Position numbers and translations under genes: made by a program. A model generated the notes under the pieces. It was not told the origin of the DNA, did no database searches, and saw nothing but the letters and a program-made list of their open reading frames with translations. Of a stretch of DNA of 64,000 nt, positions 33,351 to 44,755 are shown one piece after another. Source of the DNA: Otatea glauca (Eukaryota > Streptophyta > Magnoliopsida > Poales > Poaceae); NCBI GenBank assembly GCA_036346275.1, contig CM070723.1, positions 54,328,743 through 54,392,742 of the forward strand. Direction: 5' to 3'. Each line of letters starts with the position of its first letter. Position 1 is the first letter of the stretch.

Positions 33351-34881
33351 TTAATTATATTAATTCCAGTTTTATAAATATTTTAATTAAACGTTTTACT
33401 GCATACGTTACTTTTATTAAAGTCTGCTATATTATAGGTATTGGTATTTGTACCTGTAGTTTCATAGAACTTCCTTGATAAGTATGGATTTGTGAACCTT
33501 GATAACCCTAGAATAACCTAGATAGTACTTTATGTCAATTTGGGTTACTCCACTTAGTATTATGCTTAGCCATACTTAAAGAAACACAAAACCTTGACAT
33601 GATTAAAAATGTTGGATATGACATTTAATGGGTATGACATTTCTTTATGGTTGGTATTTTGATCAAAAATAAAAATAAAACTATTGTTTAGATGCGGGCA
33701 ACTACTGGCAATAGCTGGAGGTGCAGGTCTTTGCACGTAGTGTAGGGGAAGACTATTGCCCATGTCAGATTAAGGATCGAACTATGGGTTATTTTCAGAC
33801 TAAGAATTACCATACAACCACAAGTGTTGGTATGAGACAGCTTTAACATATTAAGTTACTTAAAACTGGCTTTGCACTTGGAAGGCTGGAGTAGTACGAG
33901 CTATTTCTTAATGGATTGCTTGAAAGGATGTCCACACTGAGGTGGTCATGGAATAAATGTTTACCAATATAACGGTGTACGCCATACTGTGGGGAGTTCC
34001 ATCATTTCTATGCTCTGAGTCCTTCCACCAAAGAATGGGTTTATCGTCACCGTGCTGGTGTAAAGTCAAGTTTAAGTAATGGAACAGTTATATCATGACT
34101 CTACAGCACACCAAAGGAAGTATGTTAATATCGATTGCACAAAGAGTCACCATGTCTTATGGGGAAAGTTGTATACCTCTGCAGAGTATAAAACTAATCG
34201 ATTAGCCGCGCCTGTGGTCAAGGGCACTTGGTAAAGTCATCACATAGTTAGATGTTTCTATTTTCATAAATATGGTTTCTACCATGTGTTGATGGGAAAT
34301 GATTCTTGGATGTGGTCATGATACCCAGGTTCGTGATTTCACTTATTCGTATTTACATAATGTTATTCTACATATAAAATTGCTTTTACTTAAAAATTTC
34401 GTTTGCAATCTATTATTCTGTATTTACATTTCAAGTTGGCTTTATACAAATTAACCATAATAGCCTTTCCATTAGAATGACCTGCATGTATTATAGGATT
34501 TGTAAAAGTCTTGCGAGTAAGTAAGTACTCAACTTGCCTATGTTGATATTTTTAGGTGAAGAATTAGACTGTCCCGATGACTCATACGTTGATGCAGGAT
34601 TCAAGGAGTTTAACGATGAATTTTACTAGGATTTTACCTTGTCAGTTGTCTGTGGGGACAATGGGTTAAAAGACATACTACAAGATGTTGTCTCCACTGC
34701 AGTCTTTTACTTTTGGTATTGTAAGCATACTATGTAATCCTACTTCCGCTGTGTAATAAAACATATGCATGGTTGTGATATCAATCTGTAAATGTGCGTA
34801 CTAGCCACTGATCATGGGACTAGTACTGTATGTACATGGTACCCATTATTGGTATTTATTATCAAAAATGGGGGCCTTACA
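33351..34881 (+). mobile_element. Truncated gypsy-type LTR
   Basis: The sequence has features of grass Tekay/Del-type LTRs on the plus strand: AAGTTGTATACCTCTGCAGA, then GTATAAAACTAATCGATTAG, and an end GGGGGCCTTACA. The start is missing: the sequence begins abruptly where the duplicated NB-ARC flank ends, and no TG start or target duplication could be found. No ORF. Confidence 0.45.
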
Positions 34882-36179
34882 TGTAATATGTAATTTTGAT
34901 GGTGAGTAGAGAAGGGAAGCAAAGCTTCCCATTCATATGGTACTCCTCTGATTTACCATATATCTTTTATGAATAGATAAATAGATCTAAGGCGTGGATG
35001 AAAATGATTAAGGAGATTGGACGATCAAGAATTTCTCTCTTTTTAGAATAATGTGAGATTTTGTAGCAATTTTTTTTAGATTAACGTGGGAATTTCTAGC
35101 GTTTTCTGAATAATGCAAGGGCTTCTAGGAGGACCTCCAATTAGTATATAAAAAGATTAGAGATGTGCTTCAATGTTTTTTTAAAAAAATATTTGCACAA
35201 CTATTAAAGCATAAATGAAGGGTAGATGGTAATTACTTACTCATTTGCTTGCTTTAAGATTTGTACAACTTGTATTGAGAGGTAAAGCATGAAAGAACTA
35301 ACCTTATTATTATTATTTTGAAGTTTGAACTAACAGTGTCAGGTGTGAACTGCTAAATCTAATTAGATAGGAGAAAAAGAGTTTCATGTACAGATAAAGG
35401 AAAGGAAATCGAACACAACCAAAGAAAACTCAAATAAATCAAAACCAGGATACGAAATCAGTGTGTTGGCATGTTGTTCTATGCTGCTTCAGCAGCACCG
35501 GAAGGCCTTTTGCAGCTGCTTCACAACATAGCTGAGTTTCACCTCTTATTATCTTGGCCAGAGTTTGGGTAGCCATTCTCCGGTTCAGTGATTGTCTCCA
35601 GAAAGATTCTAGTCATTTGTCGGACCCTCCCAACCAACCATCACATATGTGAAACTCATGTGAAAATAAAAAGCACACAAACTCTTCGCAAAATCAATAT
35701 CAATATGGTAGCAGATACATCAACCTCCTAGAGTTGATTTTCCAATATTTGAAGGGGCCAGGTCTTGGATACAAAAGTGTGAACATGAATTTGGGATGTC
35801 ATGCCCCACAAGTTAGTTGCCCAAGAGCTCCCTAGGAGGGCAGTTTACCACAAGATAGAGTTTGAGCCTGGAGCCAAAGTCCCAACCCCTCCATTTTTGG
35901 TTGATCTCAGGAAAGAATTTCTGGAAGTCGTATCGGCGGGTCTTCTACAGATTTGCCATTGAAAGCGATATTTGGACTTAGGAGGTGCAGCCTGGAATCT
36001 ATTGCCTCAGGTGCTGAACTGGTCTTCTGGATTTTGGATGACCGGTTCTTTGTCGGTTGAGAATGTTTGCTGCAACGTAATGGTGCGTGATCACTTTTTC
36101 TCAAATTGTCTTTTTCGGTGGAAATAATTTTAGAGAAGAAAAGCTATCACCCCGAGAGATGGAGGCATAATCAAGTATC
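34882..36179. other. Intergenic, possible unidentified gene scraps
   Basis: No supported gene. On the minus strand 35460-35620 can be read as MATQTLAKIIRGETQLCC...and 35907-36104 as a Ser/Pro-rich stretch, but neither belongs to a family I recognise, and stops separate them. Confidence 0.35.
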
Positions 36180-36638
36180 AAAGTAGTGTCTTGAATGAAG
36201 GAAATTTGCTTGTTGTCGTTGGACTAGAAGATGGGGACATTATTGAGGGTGCATGGAGTAGGTTGTACTCTGCTTCTCAAATTTGCATTCCAAGCGGCAG
36301 TAAAATTTCAATCACAAGTCGATCCGAGGAAATCACAAAATTTTGAGCGACACAAGCTCTTAGTTAAATTTTCTTGTCTCGAGATGCGAGTTGGTACTTC
36401 TTCGAGGTCCAGGTGATACTAGGGTGGAAAATAAACATTTTTATCTTCGGAGAAGGTCTAAAATTGCTCAATATTGCGTACTTGACTGCCACAATCGAGC
36501 AGGCTTTGCTCATGAGGAGGTCCCCAAAATAACTATGGAAGAAGACATGTCAGAAAGTGTTACACCACAGGGGAAACTTGAGGTGGTCGTATGGAAATCT
36601 CACTTACCGCCCTGTTACAGTTACAAAACCAGCTGCGA
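36180..36638 (+). pseudogene. NB-ARC family remnant on the plus strand
   Basis: The plus strand reads NEGNLLVVVGLEDGDIIEGA then SRLYSASQICIPSGSKISIT, the kinase-2 to RNBS-B part of the family. A stop follows in TKF*ATQAL, then a jump to the C-terminal part with EEVPKITMEEDMSESVTPQ and WKSHLPPCYSYKTSCE. The middle is deleted. It runs up to the truncated LTR of copia B, and its 3' end faces the 3' end of copy 2, as the remnant at 2691-2868 faces copy 1. Confidence 0.8.
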
Positions 36639-37047
36639 GATGGTTCTCTCCACTATGCTAGAGCATGAGAAGAAGAAAGCACACGCGCTCGCCTTGTTAG
36701 GCAGCGTGCACGCGACATGCACGTGAATGGTGCAGCGAAATCGAGTCCGACGTCTTGCACAAGCGCAGTTCTCTTTTGCAGTTTTTGCAGCATAGGACTA
36801 AGTGGTCAACACTGTTACGTTAACGCGGTATTAACTGCTCGTACGAATCCGTAACAGACTTGTATCGTGGAACGAATTTTACGCGGAATTCATAATTGAC
36901 TCGTATCATGTTCCACGATTTTCTCTCTGTTATATATATACAGAACAGAGATCAGATATCTCTCGAACCTTTTGCCTTCCCTCAGTACTGCGTTGCATCC
37001 TTCTTCACCGTCCTTTCGCTGGTGTGCACTGACTGTTAGGAGTGCAG
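36639..37047 (+). repeat. Inner part of the 5' LTR of copia B
   Basis: Aligns with the 3' LTR from TTCTCTCCAC.ATGCTAGAGC to GACTGTT.GGAG. It includes the core promoter region with TATATATA near 36930-36940 and a CTCGAACCTTTTGCCTTCCC transcript-start side. Both ends are cut. Confidence 0.8.
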
Positions 37048-37075
37048 GTATGGTAATTTACTCAATGTTCTTTCG

Positions 37076-40000
37076 ACTAGTCAATCTACCGATTGGTGGA
37101 TTGATACTGGGGCTAACATTCATATTTATGCTGATGTATCATTGTTTTCTTCTTACCAGGTTGCTTGGGGTTCCTCTGTGTTGATGGATAATGGGTCACA
37201 TGCTTCTATTCTTGGTGTTGGCACAGTAGATCTGAAGCTTACTTCAGAAAAGATCGTGCGGCTAAAGAATGTGCAGCATATCCCTTCAATCAACAAGAAT
37301 CTCGTTAGTTGCTCTCTTCTTTGCAAAGATAGGTATAAGTTGGTGTTTGAGTCGAATAAAGTAGTCACATCAAAGTACGGGCTATTTATTGGTAAAGGCT
37401 ATAACAGCAAAGGCTTGTTTCGCTTTTCCCTTGAGAATGTCTGTAATAAATTCGTGAATCATCTTTGCGACAATGTTATTTGTAGTGAGGCAAGTGTTTG
37501 GCACTCACGACTATGTCATCTTAATTTTGGTTCTATGTCTCAGCTTTCCAGTATGAAATTAATTTTGAAATTTTTCATTGTTAAAGGTTCTAAGTGCCAA
37601 AGTTGTGTGCAGTCTAAGCAACCTCGCAAGCCTCATAAGGCAGCTGAGGAAAGAAACTTAGCACTATTTGAACTCATACATTCAGATATTTGTGAGATGA
37701 ATTGTGTGTTGATGAAGGGTGGAAAAAGATACTTCGTGACTTTAATTGATGATACGACTAGATTTTACTATGTGTATCTTTTAAAAACAAAAGACGAGGC
37801 TTTAGACTACTTTAAAATCTATAAGGCAAAAGTTGAGAATCAACGGGAAAGAAAAAATGAAAATAGTTAGATCGGATCGTGGTAGAGAGTATTTCTCCAA
37901 TGAATTCTCTCAATACTGTGCAGAGCATGGTATCATCCATGAGAGGACGCCTCCCTATTTGCTCTAATCTAATAGGGTTGCCAAAAGGAAGAACCGCACC
38001 CTAACTGATTTGGTTAATTCTATGTTGGACACTGCGGGATTATCTAAGGTATGGTGGGGGAATACCTTGTTGACCTCGAGTCATGTCCTAAATAGAGTTT
38101 CCACTAAGAATAGTGAGGTAACTCCATATGGGGGATAGGAAGGAAGAAAACCATCGCTATCCTACTTGCGCACTTGGGGGTGCTTGGCGAAAGTCAATGT
38201 GCCGATAATAAAGAAGCGCAAACTTGGACCTAAAAGTGTTGATTGTCTTTTTGGGATATGCTCATTGCAGCATTGCCTATAGGTTTCTAGTAGTTAAATA
38301 TGAGGTATCTGACATGCACGTCGGTACGATAATGGAGTCTCGAGATGCAACATTCTTTTTTAAGTTCCCTATTATTTCAAGTTAGCCGCCATGGTGAAAT
38401 TGGTAGACACGCTACTCTTAGGAAGCAGTGCTCAAGCATCTCGGTTCGAGTTAAGAATATATTTCCTATGAAGGATATGCATAGCATTTCGAGTCAAGCT
38501 TGTGATTCAACTCTTGAACCTACCATACCAGTTGAGCATTTTGAACAAACACATGAACAAACTCCTGAGGAAGATGACAGTGATGCTCCTGGAAGGAGCA
38601 AGAGATAAAGGACCGTAAAATTCTTTGGTGATGATTTCACGGTGTATCTTGTGGATAATGTTCTCAAGACCATTTCAGAAACATATGCATCTCCTGATGC
38701 AGACTACTGGAATGATGTGGTCTGTAGTGAGATGGATTCCATTCTCGCTAACGGAACTTGGAAAATCACATATCATCCTTATGGTTGTAAACCAGTTGGA
38801 TGCAATTGGTTTTCAAAAAGAAGCTTATGCTTGATGGTACTATTGAGAAGTATAAGGCTCGACTTGTGGCCAAGGTTTACACTCAAAAAGAAGGCGAGGA
38901 TTTCTTTGATACTTATTCACCTATTGCTAGGTTGACCACAATACGTGTTCTACTGTCCTTGGCTGCCTCTTATGGTCTTCCCGTTCATCAAATAGATGTT
39001 AAGACAGCTTTCCTTAATGGAGATTAGATGAGGAAATCTATTTAGAACAACCCGATAGATTTGTAGTAAATGGTCGAGAGAACAAAGTGTATAAGTTGCT
39101 GAAATCTTTGTATGGCCTTAAGCAAGCACTCAAGCAATGACATGAGAAGTTGATAGAACTTTAACATATGAAGGTTTTGCTATAAACGAAGCTGATAGAT
39201 GTGTATACTACCGCTATGGTGGGGGTGAGGGAGTTATTCTATGCTTGTATGTGGATGACATACTTATTTTTGGAACAAATCTTGATGTGATTAATTAGGT
39301 CAAGATGTTTTTGTCCAAAGCTTTGATATGAAGGATCTAGGAGAAGCTGATGTAATTCTGAACATCAAGCTGATCAAAGGTGGGGATGGGATTACACTTG
39401 TGCAATCCCATTATGTGGAAAAGGTCTTAACCATTTTGGCTATATGGACAGTAAGCCTTCTCTAACACCTTATGATGTTAGTTTAATACTTCGAAAGAAC
39501 TGAAAAATTACTAGGAATCAACTGAGATACTATTAGATTATTGGTTCACTTATGTATCTGGCTAGCGCTACAAGGCCTAACATCTCGTTTGTTATCAGCA
39601 AATTGAGCCGGTTTGTCTCTAATCCGGGTAATGATTATTGGCATGCTCTTTAGAGAGTAATGTGTTATCTAAGAGGTACTATGAGTTATGGAATTCACTA
39701 TACTGGCTATCCTGGTGTACTTGAGGTATACAGTGATTCTAACTAGATATCTGATGCTAATGAGCTCAAAGCCATGAGTGGGTATGTATTCACTCTTGGT
39801 GGTGCTGTTGTCTCATGGAGGTCTTGTAAACAGACCATATTGATGAGGTCAACCATGGAAGCAGAACTCATAGCATTGGATACAACCACTGTTGAAGCAG
39901 AATGGCTTCGTGAGTTCTTGATGGACTTACCGATAGTTGAAAAATTGATACCGGCTATCCTTATGAACTGTGATAATGAAACAATTATCGTGAAAGTGAA

Positions 40001-40730
40001 TATTGTGAAGGATAACATGTAGTCTTCAAGACACGTAAAAAGACGGTTGAAATCTGTTAGGAAATTGAGAAACTCTGGAGTGATATCTTTGGATTACATC
40101 CAAACCGCTAAGAATTTGAAAGATCCGTTTACAAAGGGTCTATCACGAAATTTTGTAGATAGTACATATAGGAAGATGGGAATGAGTCCTACCAAATAGT
40201 TAACTATAGTGGTAACCCAACTATGTGATCGGAGATCCGTGAATTAGTACCTGGGTAATAACAAGCTGTTGGATTAACTGAAGAAGAATACATTCTACAT
40301 TCCACTCCATGAAAGATGCCCTACCCTTAAAATTTGTGAGGCAGATTGATTACGGTATTAATGTGTTCTGTTGATTTTTACACAAAGAAAGATGTTGTCC
40401 CACAGAGCATTCTTGAAAGAACACACCTATATGAGTTCGACTGTTGGTCTCAATCTGTGAGACTTGGGTACTCTCTAAGAAGCTCATGAAGAGGCCAAGG
40501 AGTATGACTTATACGCTCACCCGAGGGGCAGACGGTCAGCAGCCTAGTATCAGTCAGGGCCTTAAGTGAAACTTATTTGCGCAAAACTTGCAATTCAAGG
40601 CATAGGCTATTATTCAAGTTGTAGATGAATGTAGCTTGAAGTTCACGTGCAATTCAAGGCATAATCCATTGTCACCGAAAGCTGATATAAAAACAGTACT
40701 TTGGAACAGGCAAAGACCTATGGGACCTTT
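37076..40730 (+). pseudogene. Copia B pol (protease, integrase, RT, RNase H)
   Basis: Protease at about 37090 shows WWIDTGAN. The GAG-pre-integrase/zinc region has WHSRLCHLNFG and CQSCVQSKQ. The integrase has LIHSDICEMN and IVRSDRGREYF, but the catalytic Glu of the usual VAERKNRT reads Lys (VAKRKNRT, about 37978-38000). RT has KYKARLVAKVYTQKEG, QIDVKTAFLNGD and LYVDDILIFGTN with the YVDD intact. RNase H includes MSGYVFTLGGAVVSW and MRSTMEAELIALD. Frameshifts occur near 37855, 38820 and 39027, plus several stops. The plastid fragment splits the integrase-RT linker. Confidence 0.85.
38359..38454 (+). pseudogene. Plastid trnL-UAG fragment inserted in copia B
   Basis: Bases 38385-38451 read GCCGCCATGGTGAAATTGGT, then a D-arm end, an anticodon loop CTTAGGA (anticodon UAG), a long variable arm and GGTTCGAGT of the T arm. 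This is the plastid tRNA-Leu(UAG) with one change in the acceptor (GCCGCC for GCCGCT) and one in the anticodon stem. The 3' half of the T arm and the acceptor are missing. About 26 bp before it (TAAGTTCCCTATT...) is also foreign to copia. The copia frame ATFF...NIFPMKD is interrupted exactly by this 96-bp insert. It cannot give a functional tRNA. Confidence 0.8.
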
Positions 40731-40747
40731 GGGATCTGGTGGGGGAT
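40731..40747 (+). other. Polypurine tract of copia B
   Basis: GGATCTGGTGGGGGAT directly abuts the TGTTGGAA start of the 3' LTR, the position of the plus-strand priming site. Confidence 0.6.
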
Positions 40748-41632
40748 TGTTGGAATTATTTGGGCTAGGCCTATTTGTTCACACATAATTCTTGGAAAAT
40801 CCCAAAGGCCCATTAGGTGAAAGAGAGATGAAAATAGAATAGTACCATATTGCCAGTGGAGGTGGATGAAGACCTCTTCATAAGGGATGATTCTCTCCAC
40901 CATGCTAGAGCATGAGAAGAAGAGAAAACATGCGCGCACTCGCTCGCCTCGCCATGCCAAGCCAGGCCAGACAGCGCGCGTACATGACATGTGCGTGAAT
41001 GGTGCAGTGAAATCGAGTCCGACAGCTTACAGGCGTAGTTCTCTTTTGCAGTTTTTGCAACGTGGGACTAAGTGTTGTACGAATCCGTAATGGACTTGTA
41101 TAGTGGAACAGATTTTACGCAGAATCAGTAACCGACTCGTATCGTGTTCCACAATTTTCTCTCCGTTATATATATGTAGAACAGAGATCAGATATCTCTC
41201 GAACCTTTTGCCTTCCCTCAGTACTGCATTGCATCCTTCTTCCCCGTCCCTTCACCAGCATGCACCGACTGTTGGGAGAGTAAGTCTCCGAAATATTCGT
41301 CGTTGAGATCTTGCACCGGGAGAGGATGAATCACGTTTTTGGGGAGTGTCTTCACACGACTGCTCGCTGTTTTCTTCACCGACGATCGGCTCGATTACAT
41401 TGCCTACTGATCTTCATCAACATCTACTACCGGTTCGAGCACGTCTTCGCGCCATCTCGGTAACGCACGCAAACCGCATCTATGTTCTGTTATCTAATAA
41501 TATGGATGAGATAGACATTGCAATTGGTATATTGCTTGTGTCTAGTTTATTTGTTTCCTCTGTTCTATCTTCAATTATCATCATAGCTTATTTTCAGAAT
41601 AAATTCATCATTATTATGCCTAATATTCCAAC
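40748..41632 (+). repeat. 3' LTR of copia B
   Basis: Begins TGTTGGAATTATTTGGGC and ends CTAATATTCCAACA, a 9-bp inverted repeat at the ends; 885 bp. Contains TATATATGTAG near 41167. It is the only complete LTR of this element. Confidence 0.85.
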
Positions 41633-42053
41633 AGTTTTATAAACATGCCGTATTACAACGTGATGCATATTGTTATATATAGTATGTACATCTTCATTGT
41701 ATAAGAAGCATCTCCATTTGGCAACCTCGCCTGTATGATAAGATGGTGTGACATTCAGATTTGAAGAACACACGGCCATGTAATATTTAAGCCTTTTTGC
41801 CTTCTGGTACCTAATTGAATGTTGGCTAAATGACTTGCACGGTTGAACTAAAAAAAAACGAACACAAAACCATTGGCAAGCACTTATAATTAATACAGCT
41901 CATGCAAATTTGTCTCAACGTCATGCATTATTCTGCTAGTCAACACATGGAGTTTACGTATAAGAAAATAGTAGTACATTTGTTCAACTGTGATCCAACA
42001 CCCTCTCAAAGAAAAACTTGTGATTTGACATATGATCTAATACAGCAACAAAA
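41633..42053. repeat. Duplicated 3' flank of NB-ARC copy 2
   Basis: Counterpart of 2932-3628, beginning at the same GTTTTATAAACATGCCG. It lacks the 267-bp MITE of copy 1, reading CTTATAATTAATACAGCTCA at the site. Confidence 0.8.
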
Positions 42054-43190
42054 TTAACCAAGTGCAATTATGTTATTCACAGAGCGCTTCCTCTTAACGA
42101 CCGTACTACTCTGTAGCTCCCGAATCTCACAAGTATAGATATAGTTATTGTAGGGCAGTATGTGAGACTTCCATGTGAGGACTTCAAATTTTCCATGAGA
42201 CTTAACGTTTCGATATATCACATCGTGGAGTGTTATCTTGGGAATATCCTCTTGAGAAGAGCATGTTTGATACTGATAACAAATTAATAAATCTCCAGTA
42301 GCTCTACCCATTCTTCCAAGATAAGTGGGTTTATTGTCCATCAAAAGATCAGATGGATGTTCACCACAATTACAGAGATTTTTCTGTATGTAGCCTCTCA
42401 TATACGACAGGACCTTGCACCAGTAGTGGATGTTAATGTTTTCTCTCAACAAGCAAGCAGTAATGTTTACACCAATGAGATCTGCTTTCAGCGCCACCCT
42501 GGCAATCTCCATGGCCAAATATGCAAATCTTGGGTGCATTTCAGGATCCGTGCTTCGAAACGTAATCACCTTGAAGAAATACCAAAACGCTTCATGAGAC
42601 AGACGTTTAAGTGCTAGAGCCTGCATTGTTCCAAACTTCCTGACCTTGTCTGATCGGCTTGTGATTATGATTTTACAACCACTTGTTGTGCACTGTTTAC
42701 ATGCAGAACGCAACCTTTTCCATGCACCTTCATTGAGATCCCCAACTACATCAACAACAACTAGCAATCTCCCGTCTTCTTTCAAGGAATAATTTTGATA
42801 TTTCATCCCAAGCATTCTATCTTTAAAATCATTGTCGCTCAAGAAGACAATATGTGAAAAATAATTACGGACTCTTACATCAGTGCAGACATGAGCGACA
42901 AGGGTGCTCTTCCCCACTTTCCCTGGACCGACAAGAGATGCATGCTATAAGGCTGACGGTATAAACGAGGGTAGCTATTCAAGAACACGACTAACTCATT
43001 CATATCAAGAAGCATGGTGTTCAAACTGTCGAGCGCCTCTTGCAGTTCTTCTGAAGTCTGTGTACTGGAGAGAAAGAGAAGTTTTGCATAATTGAATCTA
43101 GAAATATCCGAAATGCGACTCACCGCCTGATCTTTAGCCTCCCCTTCTTGGTGAGCAGGGTATCTGAAGGTGTCAAGTTTTGCATAGTTG
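42054..43190 (-). pseudogene. CC-NB-ARC pseudogene, copy 2
   Basis: The NB-ARC half (42917-42054) is open for 287 residues, with GKSTLVAHVC, RLLVVVDVVGDLNEGAW and KIIITSRSDKVRKF, and ends in a basic RKRSVNN tail with no LRR. The CC half (43190-42940) has DTFRYPAHQEGEAKDQ and ELQEALDSLNTMLLD. At 42931-42934 the CGACA of the P-loop side joins AGAGATGCATG of the CC side directly; 106 bp found in copy 1 (4501-4606) is missing, between two ACA triplets, and shifts the frame. The first third of the CC domain is also absent: the sequence changes at about 43180 into the 3' flank of copy 3. A fusion product, not a gene. Confidence 0.85.
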
Positions 43191-44755
43191 AACACCTCCC
43201 AAAGAAAGGAAAACTTGTGATCTAACATATGCTCCTATACAGTGAAAACTAACCAAGTAAAATTCTGTTATTCAGAGAACGCTTCCTCTTAACGACTGTA
43301 CTACTCTGTAGCTCCCGAATCTCACATGTATGGATATAGTTATGGTAGGGCGGTATCTGAGACTTCCATGCGAGGACTTCAAATTTTCCATGAGGCTTAA
43401 CGCTTCCATACACCACATCTTGCGTTGTTATCTTGGGAATATCCTCTTGAGATGAGCATGTTTCATACTGATCATAAACCAACAAATCTTAAGTAGCTCT
43501 ACCCATTATTGGAAGATAAGTGGATTTATTGTCGTTGAAAAGATCCCATGGATGTTCACCAAATTTAGAGAGATGTTTCTGTATGTAGCCTCTCAAAAAT
43601 GACAGGACCTTGCACCAATAGTGGATGTAAAGTTTTCTCTCAACACGCAAGACATAATGTTTGCACCAATGAGATCTCCATTCAGCGCCGCCCTCGCTAT
43701 CTCCATGGCCAAATATGCAAATCTTGGGTGCATTTCAGGATCCGTGCTTCCGAACGTAATCACCTTGAAGAAATACCAATACGCTTCAAGAGACAGATAT
43801 TTAAGTGCTAGAGCCTGCGTTGTTCCAATCTTCCTGATCTTGTCTGATCGGCTTGAAGAAACTACCACTTGTTGTGCACTGTTTAGAAGAAGAACTCAAC
43901 CTTTTCCATGCACCTTCATTGAGATCCCCAACTACCTCAACAACAACTAGCAATCTCCCGTCTTTGTTCAAGAAACAATTTTGATATTTCATCCCAAGCA
44001 TTCCATCTCTAAAATCATTGTCGCTCAAGAAGATAATTTGTGAAAAATAATTACGAACCCTTACATCTTTGCATACATGAGCGACAAGGGTGCTCTTCCC
44101 AACTCTCCCTGGACCGACAATAGGTAGGACCGACAATAGGTAGGACATCAGGACTGTCAACACTAGGGGGTTCTGCGTGGAGCAGGAAGTTGATGACCAG
44201 TTCCATTTCTATTTGGCGATTAAACATGCACTTGTTCAATAAGAGATGCATGCTATAAGGCTGGCGGCACAAACGAGGGTAGCTTTTCAAGAACATGACT
44301 AACTCATTCACATCATGAAGCATGGTGTTCAAACCGTCGAGCGTCTCTTGCAATTCTTCTAAAGTTTCTGTACTGCTACTAGAGAGACGGAGACGTTTTG
44401 CATAATGGAATTTACACGTATATGAAGAGTGACTCACCGCCTGATCTTTATCCTCCCCTTCTTGGTGAGCACGGTATCTGAAGGTGTCAAGTACATAGTA
44501 GCCTCGGTACATCGCATCTCTCAGCATGCTCAGCTGCTGTAGAATCCCTTGGTTTGTGATGTGACGCCCCGCAGCCTCCTCGACGACGACCTGCGCCCGG
44601 AGTAGAATCCTTCGTATGCTATCCTCCAGGGCCAGCGCCGGCTGCCTGGAGCATTTATTGATGAAGAAACTGATTGATCTATTGGCGAGTTCACCCAAGG
44701 CTGCAGAAAGGAATATCTCCATTTGCGGGACTCTGTCCTCAGGTAGATTGTGCAA
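43191..44755 (-). pseudogene. CC-NB-ARC pseudogene, copy 3
   Basis: The CC half is the most complete in the window. It starts at MHNLPEDRVPQMEIF (44755) or, as in copy 1, at the second Met, and has AMYRGYYVLDTFRY and FNRQIEMELVINFL. The P-loop region VGKSTLVAHVCKDV is present at about 44095-44050. A perfect 16-bp tandem duplication (44113-44128 and 44129-44144) just before it shifts the frame. Further damage is a loss near 43853-43860 in the RNBS-B region and a TAA in place of a sense codon at about 43490 (RAT*DLLVYDQ). The tail to 43249 matches the other copies. Three independent lesions, so certainly inactive as a full-length gene. Confidence 0.85.

Larger units (their letters stand above)
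36639..41632 (+). mobile_element. Ty1/copia element B, truncated at 5', no gag
   Basis: The 3' LTR (40748-41632) is complete. The left end holds only an inner LTR segment (36639-37047, matching 40888-41280), so the first 140 bp and the last 350 bp of the 5' LTR are gone, together with the primer site and gag. Protease follows at once. The 3' LTR is followed by GTTTTATAAACATGCC, which in copy 1 (2932) is continuous NB-ARC flank. The element therefore inserted between a plus-strand remnant and a minus-strand copy, and a later deletion removed the left junction. About 65 bp of flank present in copy 1 is missing. Confidence 0.85.

Noticed and set aside
34882..36179. Host gene on the minus strand (MATQTLAK..., MRKSDHAPL...)
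   Set aside because: Short frames separated by stops, no recognised family, no splice evidence.
38385..38451. A functional nuclear tRNA-Leu gene
   Set aside because: The T arm is cut and the 3' acceptor strand is missing; it sits inside a copia gene and matches the plastid gene.
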